Origin: Acetobacteraceae bacterium
GTDB lineage: Bacteria; Pseudomonadota; Alphaproteobacteria; Acetobacterales; Acetobacteraceae
DNA: 11,324 nt
Direction: 5' to 3'
NCBI GenBank assembly: GCA_025356735.1
Contig: JANXRT010000055.1
Coordinates: forward strand, 1 to 11,324
In this document: piece after piece, positions 1 through 6,684 of the stretch
Numbering within the stretch: position 1 is the first letter of the stretch
Layout: each line of letters opens with the position of its first letter
Position numbers and translations under genes: made by a program
The notes under the pieces: model-generated
Database searches by the model: none
What the model was told of the DNA's origin: nothing
The model's input: the letters and a program-made list of their open reading frames with translations, nothing else

Positions 1-628
1 GGAAGTAACTCTGGAACAGGCGCTGCAGCAGATCCGCACCGAGGGCCATTCCCGGCTGCCGGTGTATCGCGATGGCCTCGATGAGGTCGTCGGCATGGTC
101 CATATCAAGGACGTCTTTGCGTTCATCGGCCGGCCGGAGGCGTTTTCGCTGGAAGCCATCCTGCGCAAGCCGCTGATGGTGGCGCCACAGGTGCCGGTGC
201 TGGACCTGCTATTGCAGATGCGCCAGGCGCGCATCCACCTGGCACTGGTGGTCGACGAATATGGCGGCATCGACGGTCTGGTGACGATTGAGGATTTGGT
301 CGAAACCATCACCGGCGACATCTCCGACGAGCATGACGAGATCGAGGGGCCGATGGTCACCGAACGACCTGACGGCGCGCTCGACCTCGACGCCAGATTA
401 TCCGTCGAGGATTTCGAAACCCGCATGGGACCCGTGCTGTCCGAGGACGAGCGCGAGGCGGACATCGATACGGTCGGCGGCTTGATCTTCACCCTTGCCG
501 GCCGGGTGCCGGCGCGTGGCGAGGTTATCAGCCACCAGTCGGGGTTGGAATTTCGCGTGCTGGATGCCGATGCGCGGCGGATACGGCGGCTGCGGGTGCG
601 CCGGCCGGCTCAGCAGGCGGCGGAATGA
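1..628 (+). CDS. HlyC/CorC-family CBS-domain protein, C-terminal part (5' end outside window)
   Basis: The reading frame is open from the first bases (codons start at base 2) to a TGA at 626-628, giving 208 visible residues. The fragment starts inside a first CBS domain, with the family-typical GHSRLPVYRD and VGMVHIKDVF at about residues 15-40. A second CBS domain follows at about 57-112, with LALVVDEYGGIDGLVTIEDL and then the acidic ISDEHDE. A CorC/HlyC transporter-associated domain at about 124-200 contains DTVGGLIFTLAGRVP. Proteins of this family bind adenine nucleotides through the CBS pair and are linked to magnesium/cobalt efflux or resistance. Some members carry an N-terminal DUF21 membrane domain and others, such as CorC/YbeX, are soluble. 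The N-terminus is outside the window, so I cannot tell which type this is. The usual CorC partners (ybeY, lnt) are not downstream. The family call is firm; the transport role is inferred from relatives. Confidence 0.9.
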   Translation, partial: EVTLEQALQQIRTEGHSRLPVYRDGLDEVVGMVHIKDVFAFIGRPEAFSLEAILRKPLMVAPQVPVLDLLLQMRQARIHLALVVDEYGGIDGLVTIEDLVETITGDISDEHDEIEGPMVTERPDGALDLDARLSVEDFETRMGPVLSEDEREADIDTVGGLIFTLAGRVPARGEVISHQSGLEFRVLDADARRIRRLRVRRPAQQAAE

Positions 629-712
629 TCCTGACGACTTTCAATCCGGCTATTGTTGTTTCCAACATTCACAGTGTCATCGCGTCGGTGATACGCCAGA
701 GGACCCATTGAA
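629..712 (+). promoter_or_regulatory. Gap with possible promoter and Shine-Dalgarno site for the YopT-like gene
   Basis: This 84-bp gap is clearly less GC-rich by eye than the flanking genes, especially at 650-680. A TTGTTG at 653-658 lies 16 bp before TGTCAT at 675-680, a weak match to a -35/-10 pair. An AGAGGA at 698-703 sits nine bases before the ATG at 713 and is a good ribosome binding site. The ribosome site is well supported and decides the start. The promoter is a guess, because read-through from the upstream gene cannot be excluded. Confidence 0.3.
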
Positions 713-1405
713 ATGGCAAGATCGTCCACCGCCGCTGCAGGGGATCCACGTCAGGCTGACTATGCCGGACAGATCAGGCGGGAGGCGCTCGCCTCCGGCG
801 CGAAGTCGCTTCGGCTGTGCTCGCAGGCCTATGGCGACTTGAAGGCATTGATAAAGCATGAGGGGCAAGAGGGCGGCATATGCCGGTCGCTTTCGATAGC
901 GTGGTTGGAGGATCGCAAGCACGGCCTCAATCTGCTGGATCGGTTGCTGGGCCCAGGCGGCACGGTGAAGACCGGCATCGTGTTGCCCATGTGCCTAGCC
1001 TACAAGGCGAAGGGCGCGATGAACCGGCTTGCCGAGCGCGCCTACATCACGGCCGAGCTGGTCGCCGCCGGACTGAGCCACACCGGAACCGAGACGGGCG
1101 AAGCGGCCAAACTCAGCGCCGGCGTCGGCCTGTGGTACTTCATGTTGCAGGCCAGCGCCCTGTCGGGCGTCGGCCAGCTGCGCATCGTCAATATTCGCGA
1201 CGGGTACGACCATGCGATGGCCATGGACCTCCGCGATGCCGCCTGCCCGATGTTCTTCGATCCGAACTGGGGAGAATTCTCGTTTCCCACCACGGCCCAT
1301 CTGGCGAACTTCCTGTTGACCAGCATGTTCGTCAAGCAGGGCGTCGAGACGCTGTATGCCAACAAGGTGGCGATCCATAACGTCGAGAAGATCTGCTTCT
1401 CGTAA
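713..1405 (+). CDS. YopT-type cysteine protease (peptidase family C58-like)
   Basis: This 230-residue protein carries the three catalytic blocks of the YopT/AvrPphB/NopT papain-fold proteases. The nucleophile is Cys57 in GGICRSLSIAWLED, the general base His167 in GYDHAMAMD, and the acid Asp183 in MFFDPNWGEFSF, followed by the family's typical DPNxGEF run. The Cys-His distance (110 residues) and His-Asp distance (16) are close to those I recall for YopT (about 119 and 16). Characterised relatives are type III effectors that cleave host Rho GTPases or kinases; others occur in toxin-like proteins. There is no signal peptide or membrane segment. Residues 1-30 look unstructured and rich in Ala/Ser. 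The start is supported by AGAGGA nine bases upstream. No secretion system, chaperone or immunity gene is adjacent. The protease fold is well supported, but substrate, delivery and role (host-directed, anti-bacterial or intracellular) are unknown. Confidence 0.85.
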   Translation: MARSSTAAAGDPRQADYAGQIRREALASGAKSLRLCSQAYGDLKALIKHEGQEGGICRSLSIAWLEDRKHGLNLLDRLLGPGGTVKTGIVLPMCLAYKAKGAMNRLAERAYITAELVAAGLSHTGTETGEAAKLSAGVGLWYFMLQASALSGVGQLRIVNIRDGYDHAMAMDLRDAACPMFFDPNWGEFSFPTTAHLANFLLTSMFVKQGVETLYANKVAIHNVEKICFS

Positions 1406-1419
1406 GCGATCCTGTCGCT
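1405..1419. terminator. Weak hairpin between convergent genes
   Basis: An inverted repeat AGCGA-(TCCTG)-TCGCT lies immediately after the protease stop codon in the 38-bp gap to the convergent emrB gene. The stem has only five base pairs and is not followed by a T-run on either strand, so it is at best a weak bidirectional terminator. Chance is a realistic alternative in sequence this GC-rich. Confidence 0.2.
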
Positions 1420-1443
1420 GCAAGGAGGATGCCGCGGCGGGGG

Positions 1444-2994
1444 TCAGTCCATAGCCGCATGGCCGGGATCAGCCACGACGTTGCGCGCCGGCCGGCGCAT
1501 CAGGGGCAGCAGCAGCAGAGCGGGCAAGCTGGTCAGGATCATCAGCTTGTAGTCGTCGATGTAGGCTATGATCAGCGCCTGCCTGTTGACGATCTGGTCG
1601 AGCAGCGCGGCGCCGTGCGAGGTTGCCGGGTCTAGCGCGTGGGTCGCCTGCAGGGCGCGGTTGAATGGGGTGATGGCTTCGGTGATCTGGCTGTGCACGA
1701 CCTGGGTGTTGCGGACCAGGGCGTTGGAGGTGACGGCGACACCGACCGCGCTGCCGACGTTGCGGAACAGGCTCATCAGGGAGGCGGCGTCGGTACGCAG
1801 CTCGCCGGGCAAGGTGGCGAAGGTCACCACCTGGAGCGGCACGAACACCAGGCCCAAGCCGACGCCCTGGACGAAGATCGTCATGATGATGTCGAACTGA
1901 GAGACGTCCGGCGTCCAGGTGGTCATCACCCAGAGCGAGTAGCTGAGCCCGATCAGCCCGGCGCCGATCAGGATGCGCGGGTCCATCCGGGTGACGAGCT
2001 GGCCGCCGAGCAGCATCGACAGCATGGTGCCGACGCCGCGTGGCGACAGGATCAGCCCGGCGGCGGCGACCGGGTAGTTGGCCAGGGTTTGCAGCCATGG
2101 CGCCATCAGGGCCGCGGTCGCGACCAGCGCCACGCCGACCGCGAACATCATCGCGAGGCCCGCCGAGAAGTTGCGGTCGCGGAACAGCGCCGCCGGGATG
2201 AACGGCTTTTCCGCCGTCAGCATGTGGACGATGAACAGATAGATGCCGAGCGCCGCCAGCACGCATTCGACGAGGATCTCGGTCGAGCTGAACCAGTCCA
2301 GCGTATGGCCGCGGTCGAGCACCAGCTGAAACGCGCCGATGCCCAGCGCGAGCACGCCGAAGCCGATGAAGTCGAAACGTAAGGCGGAGTTGGCGTTCTC
2401 CTTTGGCATGAACAGGATCAGCCCGGCGACGGCTGCGATGCCGACCGGCAGGTTGACGTAGAACACCCATCGCCAGTTGTAGAGGTCGGTCAGGTAGCCG
2501 CCGATGGTCGGGCCGAGGATCGGGCCGAGCATGACGCCGACGCCCCAGATCGCCATCGCCTGGCCGCGCTTCTCGGCCGGGTAGATGTCCATCAGGGTGG
2601 ATTGCGACAGCGGCACGAGTGCAGCGCCGAAGGTGCCCTGGAGCAGGCGGAAGACCACCATCTCGGACAATGATTGCGCAGCGCCGCACGCCATCGAGGT
2701 CAGGGTGAAGCCGATCAGGCAGACGATCATCAGGTTCTTGCGGCCGAACCTCGCCGCCAGCCAGCCGACCGGCGCGGTCATGATTGCCGCCGCGGTAATG
2801 TAGGAGGTCAGCACCCACGTGATCTCGTCGGCCGAGGCGCCCAGGCTGCCCTGCATGTAGGGCAGCGCGACGTTGGCGATAGTGCTGTCCAGCGCTTGCA
2901 TCAGGGTGGCGGCCATGCAGCAAATGGTGATCAGCACCCGCTTCGGCGCGGCCTCCGCCGGGTGCTCCGCCATGGTGGCGGCTGAGGCGCTCAC
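1444..2994 (-). CDS. emrB: DHA2-family multidrug efflux MFS permease (EmrB-like)
   Basis: This is a 516-residue inner-membrane proton-drug antiporter of the 14-helix DHA2/EmrB-QacA group. Visible motifs are the helix-1 signature LDSTIANVALP (Asp36), motif A GWLAARFGRKN at about 77-87, the drug-antiporter motif C stretch GVGVMLGPILGPTIGG, and NWRWVFYVNLPVG after helix 6. Hydrophobic segments run almost to the C-terminus. The chosen start is a GTG at 2994-2992 that overlaps the emrA stop in a GTGA, typical of translational coupling; an ATG seven codons further in (2973) is the alternative. It follows emrA and marR in the same order as the E. coli emrRAB operon. It should work with the EmrA adaptor and a TolC-type outer-membrane channel encoded elsewhere. 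Drug range cannot be read from the sequence. Confidence 0.93.
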   Translation of the reverse strand: MSASAATMAEHPAEAAPKRVLITICCMAATLMQALDSTIANVALPYMQGSLGASADEITWVLTSYITAAAIMTAPVGWLAARFGRKNLMIVCLIGFTLTSMACGAAQSLSEMVVFRLLQGTFGAALVPLSQSTLMDIYPAEKRGQAMAIWGVGVMLGPILGPTIGGYLTDLYNWRWVFYVNLPVGIAAVAGLILFMPKENANSALRFDFIGFGVLALGIGAFQLVLDRGHTLDWFSSTEILVECVLAALGIYLFIVHMLTAEKPFIPAALFRDRNFSAGLAMMFAVGVALVATAALMAPWLQTLANYPVAAAGLILSPRGVGTMLSMLLGGQLVTRMDPRILIGAGLIGLSYSLWVMTTWTPDVSQFDIIMTIFVQGVGLGLVFVPLQVVTFATLPGELRTDAASLMSLFRNVGSAVGVAVTSNALVRNTQVVHSQITEAITPFNRALQATHALDPATSHGAALLDQIVNRQALIIAYIDDYKLMILTSLPALLLLPLMRRPARNVVADPGHAAMD

Positions 2995-4082
2995 GGGATC
3001 AGGTCATGCCAGCTGCGGCGGTGGCCGGTGTCGATGTCGGCGACCACGCTCATGCCCGAGCGCAGTTCCAGGTCGCTGCCGGCGCGGTCCACGCGGATGC
3101 GGACCGGGATGCGCTGCACCACCTTGACCCAGTTGCCCGAGGTGTTCTGCGCCGGCAGGATGGCGAATTCCGAACCGGTATTGGGGCTGATGCTCTCGAC
3201 TTCGCCCTTGAAGATGCGCCCAGCATAGGTATCGACCGCGACCTGCACCGGATCGCCGACCTTGACGTGGGTGAGTTCGGTTTCCTTGGGGTTGGCCTCG
3301 ACCCAGATGCGCTCGGTGGAAACCAGCCCGAAGGCGGGGGTGGCGGCGGCGAGGTACATGCCGGGCTGCACGCTGTCGACCTGGGTGACGACGCCGGCGA
3401 ACGGGGCGCGGACGACGGTGTGGTCGAGCTGGCGCTGCATCTCGGCCAAGCGCGCGTCAGATTGGAGGTATTCGGGCGTGGTCTTCACGTCCACGTCCGG
3501 ATTGCCGCCGAGCCGGGCGAGCTGGACCTCGGCCTGGACCCGCAGCGAGGCGACCGCCTGCTTGCCGGCGGCCAGCGCGAAGCGCGCGTTGTCGTAGTCG
3601 GCGCGGGTGACGCTGCCGCCCTTGACCAGGTTGGCGAAGCGGTCGTTGTTGGCTTGGTCGGCCTCGACCTGCGACGACTTGGCATCGACGTCGCGCTGCA
3701 TCCGGCGGTAGTCGTGCTTCATCGCATCCATCTGCAGCGCGGTCTGCGCCAGGGTGGCGGCGCTGCCGTCATGGGCGATCTGGAACGGGCGCGGGTCGAG
3801 GCGCAGCAGGATGTCGCCGCGGGCGACCCGCTGGCCCTCATGCACGGGAACCTCGAGCACGATGCCGGAGACGTCGGTGGCGATGGTTTCCTTGGCGGCG
3901 CGGACATAGGCGTCGTCGATCGAGACGATGCGGCCGCCCGATAGCCAGTAGAAGCCGGCACCGACGATCACCACGAGGATGCCGCCCAGCATCAGGATCG
4001 GCCGCAGCGTGCGCTTCAGGGAACGGGAGCGCGCGCGCGGCGCATCGGTGATGCGCGGCGAGGCGATGCTGGCTTGCGACAT
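2991..4082 (-). CDS. emrA: HlyD/EmrA-family membrane fusion (periplasmic adaptor) protein
   Basis: This 363-residue adaptor links an inner-membrane MFS pump to an outer-membrane channel. A basic N-terminal tail precedes one membrane anchor at about residues 28-47. A split biotinyl-lipoyl domain follows, whose first half begins at DDAYVRA (56-62) and continues through the VPVHEGQRVARGD block. A long helical hairpin spans about 110-210, and the second lipoyl half has TVVRAPFAGVVTQVDSVQPG. The beta-barrel region ends with the EmrA-typical NWVKVVQRIPVRI. The start is the ATG at 4082-4080, which shares one base with the marR stop (TGATG). The frame extends upstream to another ATG at 4136, but that would overlap marR by 55 bp and adds a non-conserved Pro/Arg-rich tail. 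Its 3' end overlaps emrB (GTGA), so all three genes look translationally coupled. Confidence 0.93.
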   Translation of the reverse strand: MSQASIASPRITDAPRARSRSLKRTLRPILMLGGILVVIVGAGFYWLSGGRIVSIDDAYVRAAKETIATDVSGIVLEVPVHEGQRVARGDILLRLDPRPFQIAHDGSAATLAQTALQMDAMKHDYRRMQRDVDAKSSQVEADQANNDRFANLVKGGSVTRADYDNARFALAAGKQAVASLRVQAEVQLARLGGNPDVDVKTTPEYLQSDARLAEMQRQLDHTVVRAPFAGVVTQVDSVQPGMYLAAATPAFGLVSTERIWVEANPKETELTHVKVGDPVQVAVDTYAGRIFKGEVESISPNTGSEFAILPAQNTSGNWVKVVQRIPVRIRVDRAGSDLELRSGMSVVADIDTGHRRSWHDLIP

Positions 4083-4561
4083 CAGGCGAGTTCTTTCGCG
4101 GCATGGATGGAGAGGGTCGCGGCCGGCCGGCGGCACTGCTGCGAGAGGTTGGTCTTCATTGTCTGGAGTGCCTCGGTAAGGATTTCGAGCGTCGGCGGTT
4201 CAAGTCCGTCGGCAAGGACGCGGGCCATGTCGGCCCGCTGCAGATCGAGTTCCCGCAGCACCGGGATGGCGGCGGGCAACAGATGCAGCCGCCAGATGCG
4301 GCGGTCGGCGGGATCGGGCCGGCGCTCGACCAGGCCCGCGGATTCCAGCCGGTCGATCAGCCGGGCGATGGTGATCGGCTCGACCTCGATGATGCCGGCG
4401 AGCTCACGCTGGGTGATGCCCGGGCGGCGTTCGATCCAGATCAGCAGCATCCATTGCGCCCGCGTCATGCCATGGCCGCTCGCCCGGCGGTCGGCATCGA
4501 GACGGATCAGCTGGGCCACGTCGTGCAGCAGGAAGAGCAGATCGCGGGGCGTATCGGGCAT
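4082..4561 (-). CDS. MarR-family transcriptional regulator, likely repressor of the emrAB genes
   Basis: This 159-residue winged-helix regulator has the standard MarR length and order. A dimerisation helix covers about 7-29. The helix-turn-helix covers about 49-76, with ITQRELAGIIEVEPITIARL followed by DRLESAGLVERR. The wing has the hallmark basic Asp-Arg-Arg in PDPADRRIWRL (82-92), and C-terminal dimerisation helices follow. Family members typically repress their own operon and an adjacent efflux pump, and release DNA when they bind phenolic or other small ligands. That role is inferred here from its place as first gene before emrA and emrB, matching emrR (mprA) in E. coli. The ATG at 4561-4559 is preceded by only a weak ribosome site. 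The gene is divergent from the binding-protein gene, so it may also act on that promoter. Confidence 0.92.
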   Translation of the reverse strand: MPDTPRDLLFLLHDVAQLIRLDADRRASGHGMTRAQWMLLIWIERRPGITQRELAGIIEVEPITIARLIDRLESAGLVERRPDPADRRIWRLHLLPAAIPVLRELDLQRADMARVLADGLEPPTLEILTEALQTMKTNLSQQCRRPAATLSIHAAKELA

Positions 4562-4688
4562 TTGGCACCGGGTTTTGAACTCTCGTTATGATAAGCAGCG
4601 TTACGACCGATTACCAGGGGCTTGCCGTTCCGAAACTCGTTCGATCCTGTATAGGGAGGGCGATAACACCGCGCCTGGGGAAACCAAG
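4562..4688. promoter_or_regulatory. Divergent control region between marR and the solute-binding protein gene
   Basis: This 127-bp gap must hold promoters in both directions. For marR, minus-strand TATCAT (4593-4588) matches the -10 consensus at five of six bases and lies about 27 bp before the start codon; no good -35 was found. That hexamer is inside the perfect palindrome TTAT-G-ATAA at 4586-4594, a candidate MarR operator. A near-direct repeat CGTTATGA (4584-4591) / CGTTACGA (4599-4606) overlaps it. On the plus strand, TATAGG at 4650-4655 with TTCCGA at 4628-4633 is a poor -10/-35 candidate. A small inverted repeat CGAA-N5-TTCG lies at 4631-4643. GGGGA at 4677-4681, seven bases before the ATG at 4689, is a good ribosome site. 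The presence of a control region is near certain; the individual elements are tentative. Confidence 0.5.
4586..4594. promoter_or_regulatory. Candidate MarR operator (TTAT-G-ATAA palindrome)
   Basis: This perfect 4+1+4 palindrome lies in an AT-rich island of an otherwise GC-rich region. It sits 25 bp upstream of the marR start codon and covers the best -10-like hexamer for that gene. Position and symmetry suit an autorepressor site, but it is shorter than most known MarR-family sites, so the true operator may extend beyond it. Confidence 0.35.
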
Positions 4689-6284
4689 ATGAAAAGACGC
4701 AACCTGATCGCGGCGGCCGCCCTGTTGCCGCTTGCCCGTCCGGCGTTGACCCGGCCGGCGTTGGCGCAGAACGCCGCGGCGAAAACGCTGGTGTTCGTGC
4801 CGGCGACCAACCTCAACAGCCTCGATCCGATCTGGACCACCGCAACGGTGACGCGGAACTACTCGTTCCTGGTGTTCGACACGCTGTACGGCGTGACCGC
4901 GGGGATGGAGGCGCGGCCCCAGATGGCCGAGGGCCACACGGTGGACGATGACGGCCTGCGCTGGACGGTGCGGCTGCGGCCGGGCCTGCGCTTCCATGAC
5001 AATGAGCCGGTGCGGGCGCGCGACTGCGCGGCGTCGCTGGCGCGGTGGATGAAGCGCGACATCGTCGGCCAGCAGCTCGCAACCCGGCTGGACGCGATCG
5101 AGACGCCGGATGACCGCACGCTGATGTTCCGCCTGCGCAAGCCGTTTCCGGCGTTGCTTTTCGCCCTGGCGCGCTCGCAGCCCAACGCGGCGGTGATGAT
5201 GCCCGAGCGGCTGGCCAACGTGGACGCCTACAAGCAGCTTTCCGAGGTCGTCGGCAGCGGCCCGATGCGGTTCGTGCCGGGCGAGTACGTCTCCGGCAGC
5301 CAGGCGGTCTTCACCAAATTCGAAAACTACCGGTCGCGCGACGAGCCGGCCGACTTCACCGCCGGGGCCAAGCGGATGGGGGTCGATCGGGTCGAGTGGC
5401 GCATCCTGCCCGACCCCGCGACCCAGGCCAACGCGCTGCGGGCCGGCGAGGTGGATTGGGTGGAGGCGCCGCTGCCCGACCTGCTGGACGGGCTGCGGGC
5501 CGACCGCAACCTGGTCGTCGAGCATCAGGACCCGTTCGGCATCGCGCCGTTCCTGCGGCTCAACCACACCCAGCCGCCGACCAGCAGCCTGGCATTCCGC
5601 CAGGTGGTGCTGGCGGCGGTCGAACAGGCTGAGGTAATGGCGGCGCTGATGGGCGAGGACCGCACCGCCTACAACGCGCCGGTCGGGATGTACATGCCGA
5701 CCGGGGAGTCGGTCAGCCCGGTCGGCATGGAGCTGGTCGCCGGCGGCAAGTCGGACGACGAGCTGAGGAAGCGGCTGGCGGCGTCGGGTTACAACGGGGA
5801 GAAGTTCCTGTTGATGCATCCGACCGACCAGCATTTCTACGACGTGATGACCTCGGTCGTGTCGGAGCGGCTGAAGCGGATCGGCGTCAACGTCGATGAC
5901 CTGGCGATGGATTACGGCACCGTGGTGCAGCGCCGGGTGAGCAAGGAGCCGTTGGCCAAGGGCGGCTGGTCGGCCTTCGTCGCCGGCTTCCCGGCGGTGG
6001 ATAACGGCAGCCCGCTGGCTAGCAGCGGGTTGCGCGCCAATGGGGCGGCGGCCTGGTTCGGCTGGCCCGATGATCCGAAGCTTGAGGCGCTGCGCGAGGC
6101 GTGGATGGACGCGGCCACGCCCGCGACCCGCCAGAAGGCCGCCGACGACATCCAGATGCGGGCGCTGGAACAGGTGATGTACGTGCCGCTCGGCCAGTAT
6201 TTCCAGAGCACCGCCTACAGGCGCAGCCTGACCGGCGTGCTGAAGGGGCCGGCGCCCGTGTTCTGGAATATTTCGAAATCATGA
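4689..6284 (+). CDS. Extracellular solute-binding protein, family 5 (DppA/OppA-like), ABC transporter
   Basis: This 531-residue periplasmic protein resembles dipeptide/oligopeptide-type ABC binding proteins. The N-terminus MKRRNLIAAAALLPLARPAL has a twin arginine before a hydrophobic core. It ends at a likely ALA|QN signal-peptidase site after residue 26, which suggests Tat export. The mature part begins with the family pattern of a strand, NLNSLDPIWTTATVTRN, and YSFLVFDTLYG. LRWTVRLRPGLRFHDNEPV and the hinge region SGPMRFVPGEYVSG follow, then a C-terminal lobe ending in VMYVPLGQYFQ. Family-5 proteins bind peptides, nickel, opines or sugars; the ligand here cannot be told. The ATG at 4689 has GGGGA seven bases upstream. 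The frame stays open upstream to 4074, but that part is antisense to marR and not protein-like. No permease or ATPase gene is present nearby. The stop overlaps the crcB start (ATGA). Confidence 0.92.
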   Translation: MKRRNLIAAAALLPLARPALTRPALAQNAAAKTLVFVPATNLNSLDPIWTTATVTRNYSFLVFDTLYGVTAGMEARPQMAEGHTVDDDGLRWTVRLRPGLRFHDNEPVRARDCAASLARWMKRDIVGQQLATRLDAIETPDDRTLMFRLRKPFPALLFALARSQPNAAVMMPERLANVDAYKQLSEVVGSGPMRFVPGEYVSGSQAVFTKFENYRSRDEPADFTAGAKRMGVDRVEWRILPDPATQANALRAGEVDWVEAPLPDLLDGLRADRNLVVEHQDPFGIAPFLRLNHTQPPTSSLAFRQVVLAAVEQAEVMAALMGEDRTAYNAPVGMYMPTGESVSPVGMELVAGGKSDDELRKRLAASGYNGEKFLLMHPTDQHFYDVMTSVVSERLKRIGVNVDDLAMDYGTVVQRRVSKEPLAKGGWSAFVAGFPAVDNGSPLASSGLRANGAAAWFGWPDDPKLEALREAWMDAATPATRQKAADDIQMRALEQVMYVPLGQYFQSTAYRRSLTGVLKGPAPVFWNISKS

Positions 6285-6673
6285 ACAACGCCGGGATCGC
6301 GACCTATGCCTGGGTCGCGGCCGGCGGCGCGCTCGGCAGCATGGCGCGGTTCTGGATGGGCGGCTGGGTCGCAGGCGTCGTCGGCGTGCGCTTCCCATGG
6401 GGCACGCTGCTCATCAACGGGCTGGGTTCCGCGGTGATCGGGCTGGTCGCCGGGCTGACCCTGGAGCCGGCGCGTCTGGGCTGGCACCCGGACTACCGCA
6501 TTTTCATGATGGTCGGCATCTGCGGCGGCTTCACGACGTTTTCAGCCTTCAGCCTGCAAACCCTGGAACTGCTGCAACTGGGTGAGCTTACCTCGGCGTT
6601 CGGCTATGTTGCGTCGTCGGTCGGGCTCTGCCTGGCTGCGGTATGGTTGGGATCGTTGTTGGGTCGGTATTAG
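6281..6673 (+). CDS. crcB: CrcB/Fluc fluoride ion channel
   Basis: This 130-residue protein has four hydrophobic segments and matches the usual Fluc length. Fluc channels work as antiparallel dimers in the inner membrane and release cytoplasmic fluoride. Key features are GGALGSMARF (15-24, conserved Arg23), the helix-2 motif GTLLINGLGSAVIG with pore Asn46, and the helix-3 break GICGGFTTFSAFS (79-91). That break carries the central sodium-site region and the two phenylalanines of the fluoride path, Phe87 and Phe90. All expected functional residues are present. The ATG at 6281 overlaps the upstream stop (ATGA), so the start is set by coupling. The in-frame sequence upstream to 6101 is a shadow of the binding-protein gene. 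No fluoride riboswitch can precede it within this coding overlap, so expression appears tied to the upstream gene. rfbB follows after 11 bp. Confidence 0.95.
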   Translation: MNNAGIATYAWVAAGGALGSMARFWMGGWVAGVVGVRFPWGTLLINGLGSAVIGLVAGLTLEPARLGWHPDYRIFMMVGICGGFTTFSAFSLQTLELLQLGELTSAFGYVASSVGLCLAAVWLGSLLGRY

Positions 6674-6684
6674 AAGGCGCTTTC

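Noticed and set aside
1390..1405. Cysteine three residues from the protease C-terminus, considered as a CaaX-type lipidation site
   Set aside because: Only two residues (Phe-Ser) follow the cysteine, so the four-residue CaaX pattern is not met.
1431..1438. GCCGCGGC palindrome between the protease and emrB genes
   Set aside because: A short self-complementary GC block is expected by chance at this base composition. There is no loop or T-run to make a terminator.
1422..1635. Consensus AAGGAGG at 1422-1428 directly followed by ATG at 1429 and a 68-codon frame
   Set aside because: There is no spacer between the ribosome-site match and the ATG, and the frame is antisense to emrB with low-complexity composition. 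Probably coincidence.
3006..3944. 312-codon open frame on the plus strand, antisense to emrA
   Set aside because: Composition (Gly/Ala/Asp/Val/His-rich, no domain-like blocks) is typical of the mirror frame of a GC-rich gene. emrA has full family motifs on the other strand.
4074..4688. Open plus-strand frame continuous with the solute-binding protein, which would lengthen it by about 205 residues
   Set aside because: It runs antisense through marR, has a Ser/Arg-rich non-protein-like composition, and places a clear signal peptide in the middle of the protein. The ATG at 4689 has a good ribosome site.
4611..5834. 407-codon minus-strand open frame over the marR upstream region and binding-protein gene
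   Set aside because: Arg/His/Gln/Pro-rich shadow of the binding-protein gene with no recognisable motif, and it would run through the divergent control region.
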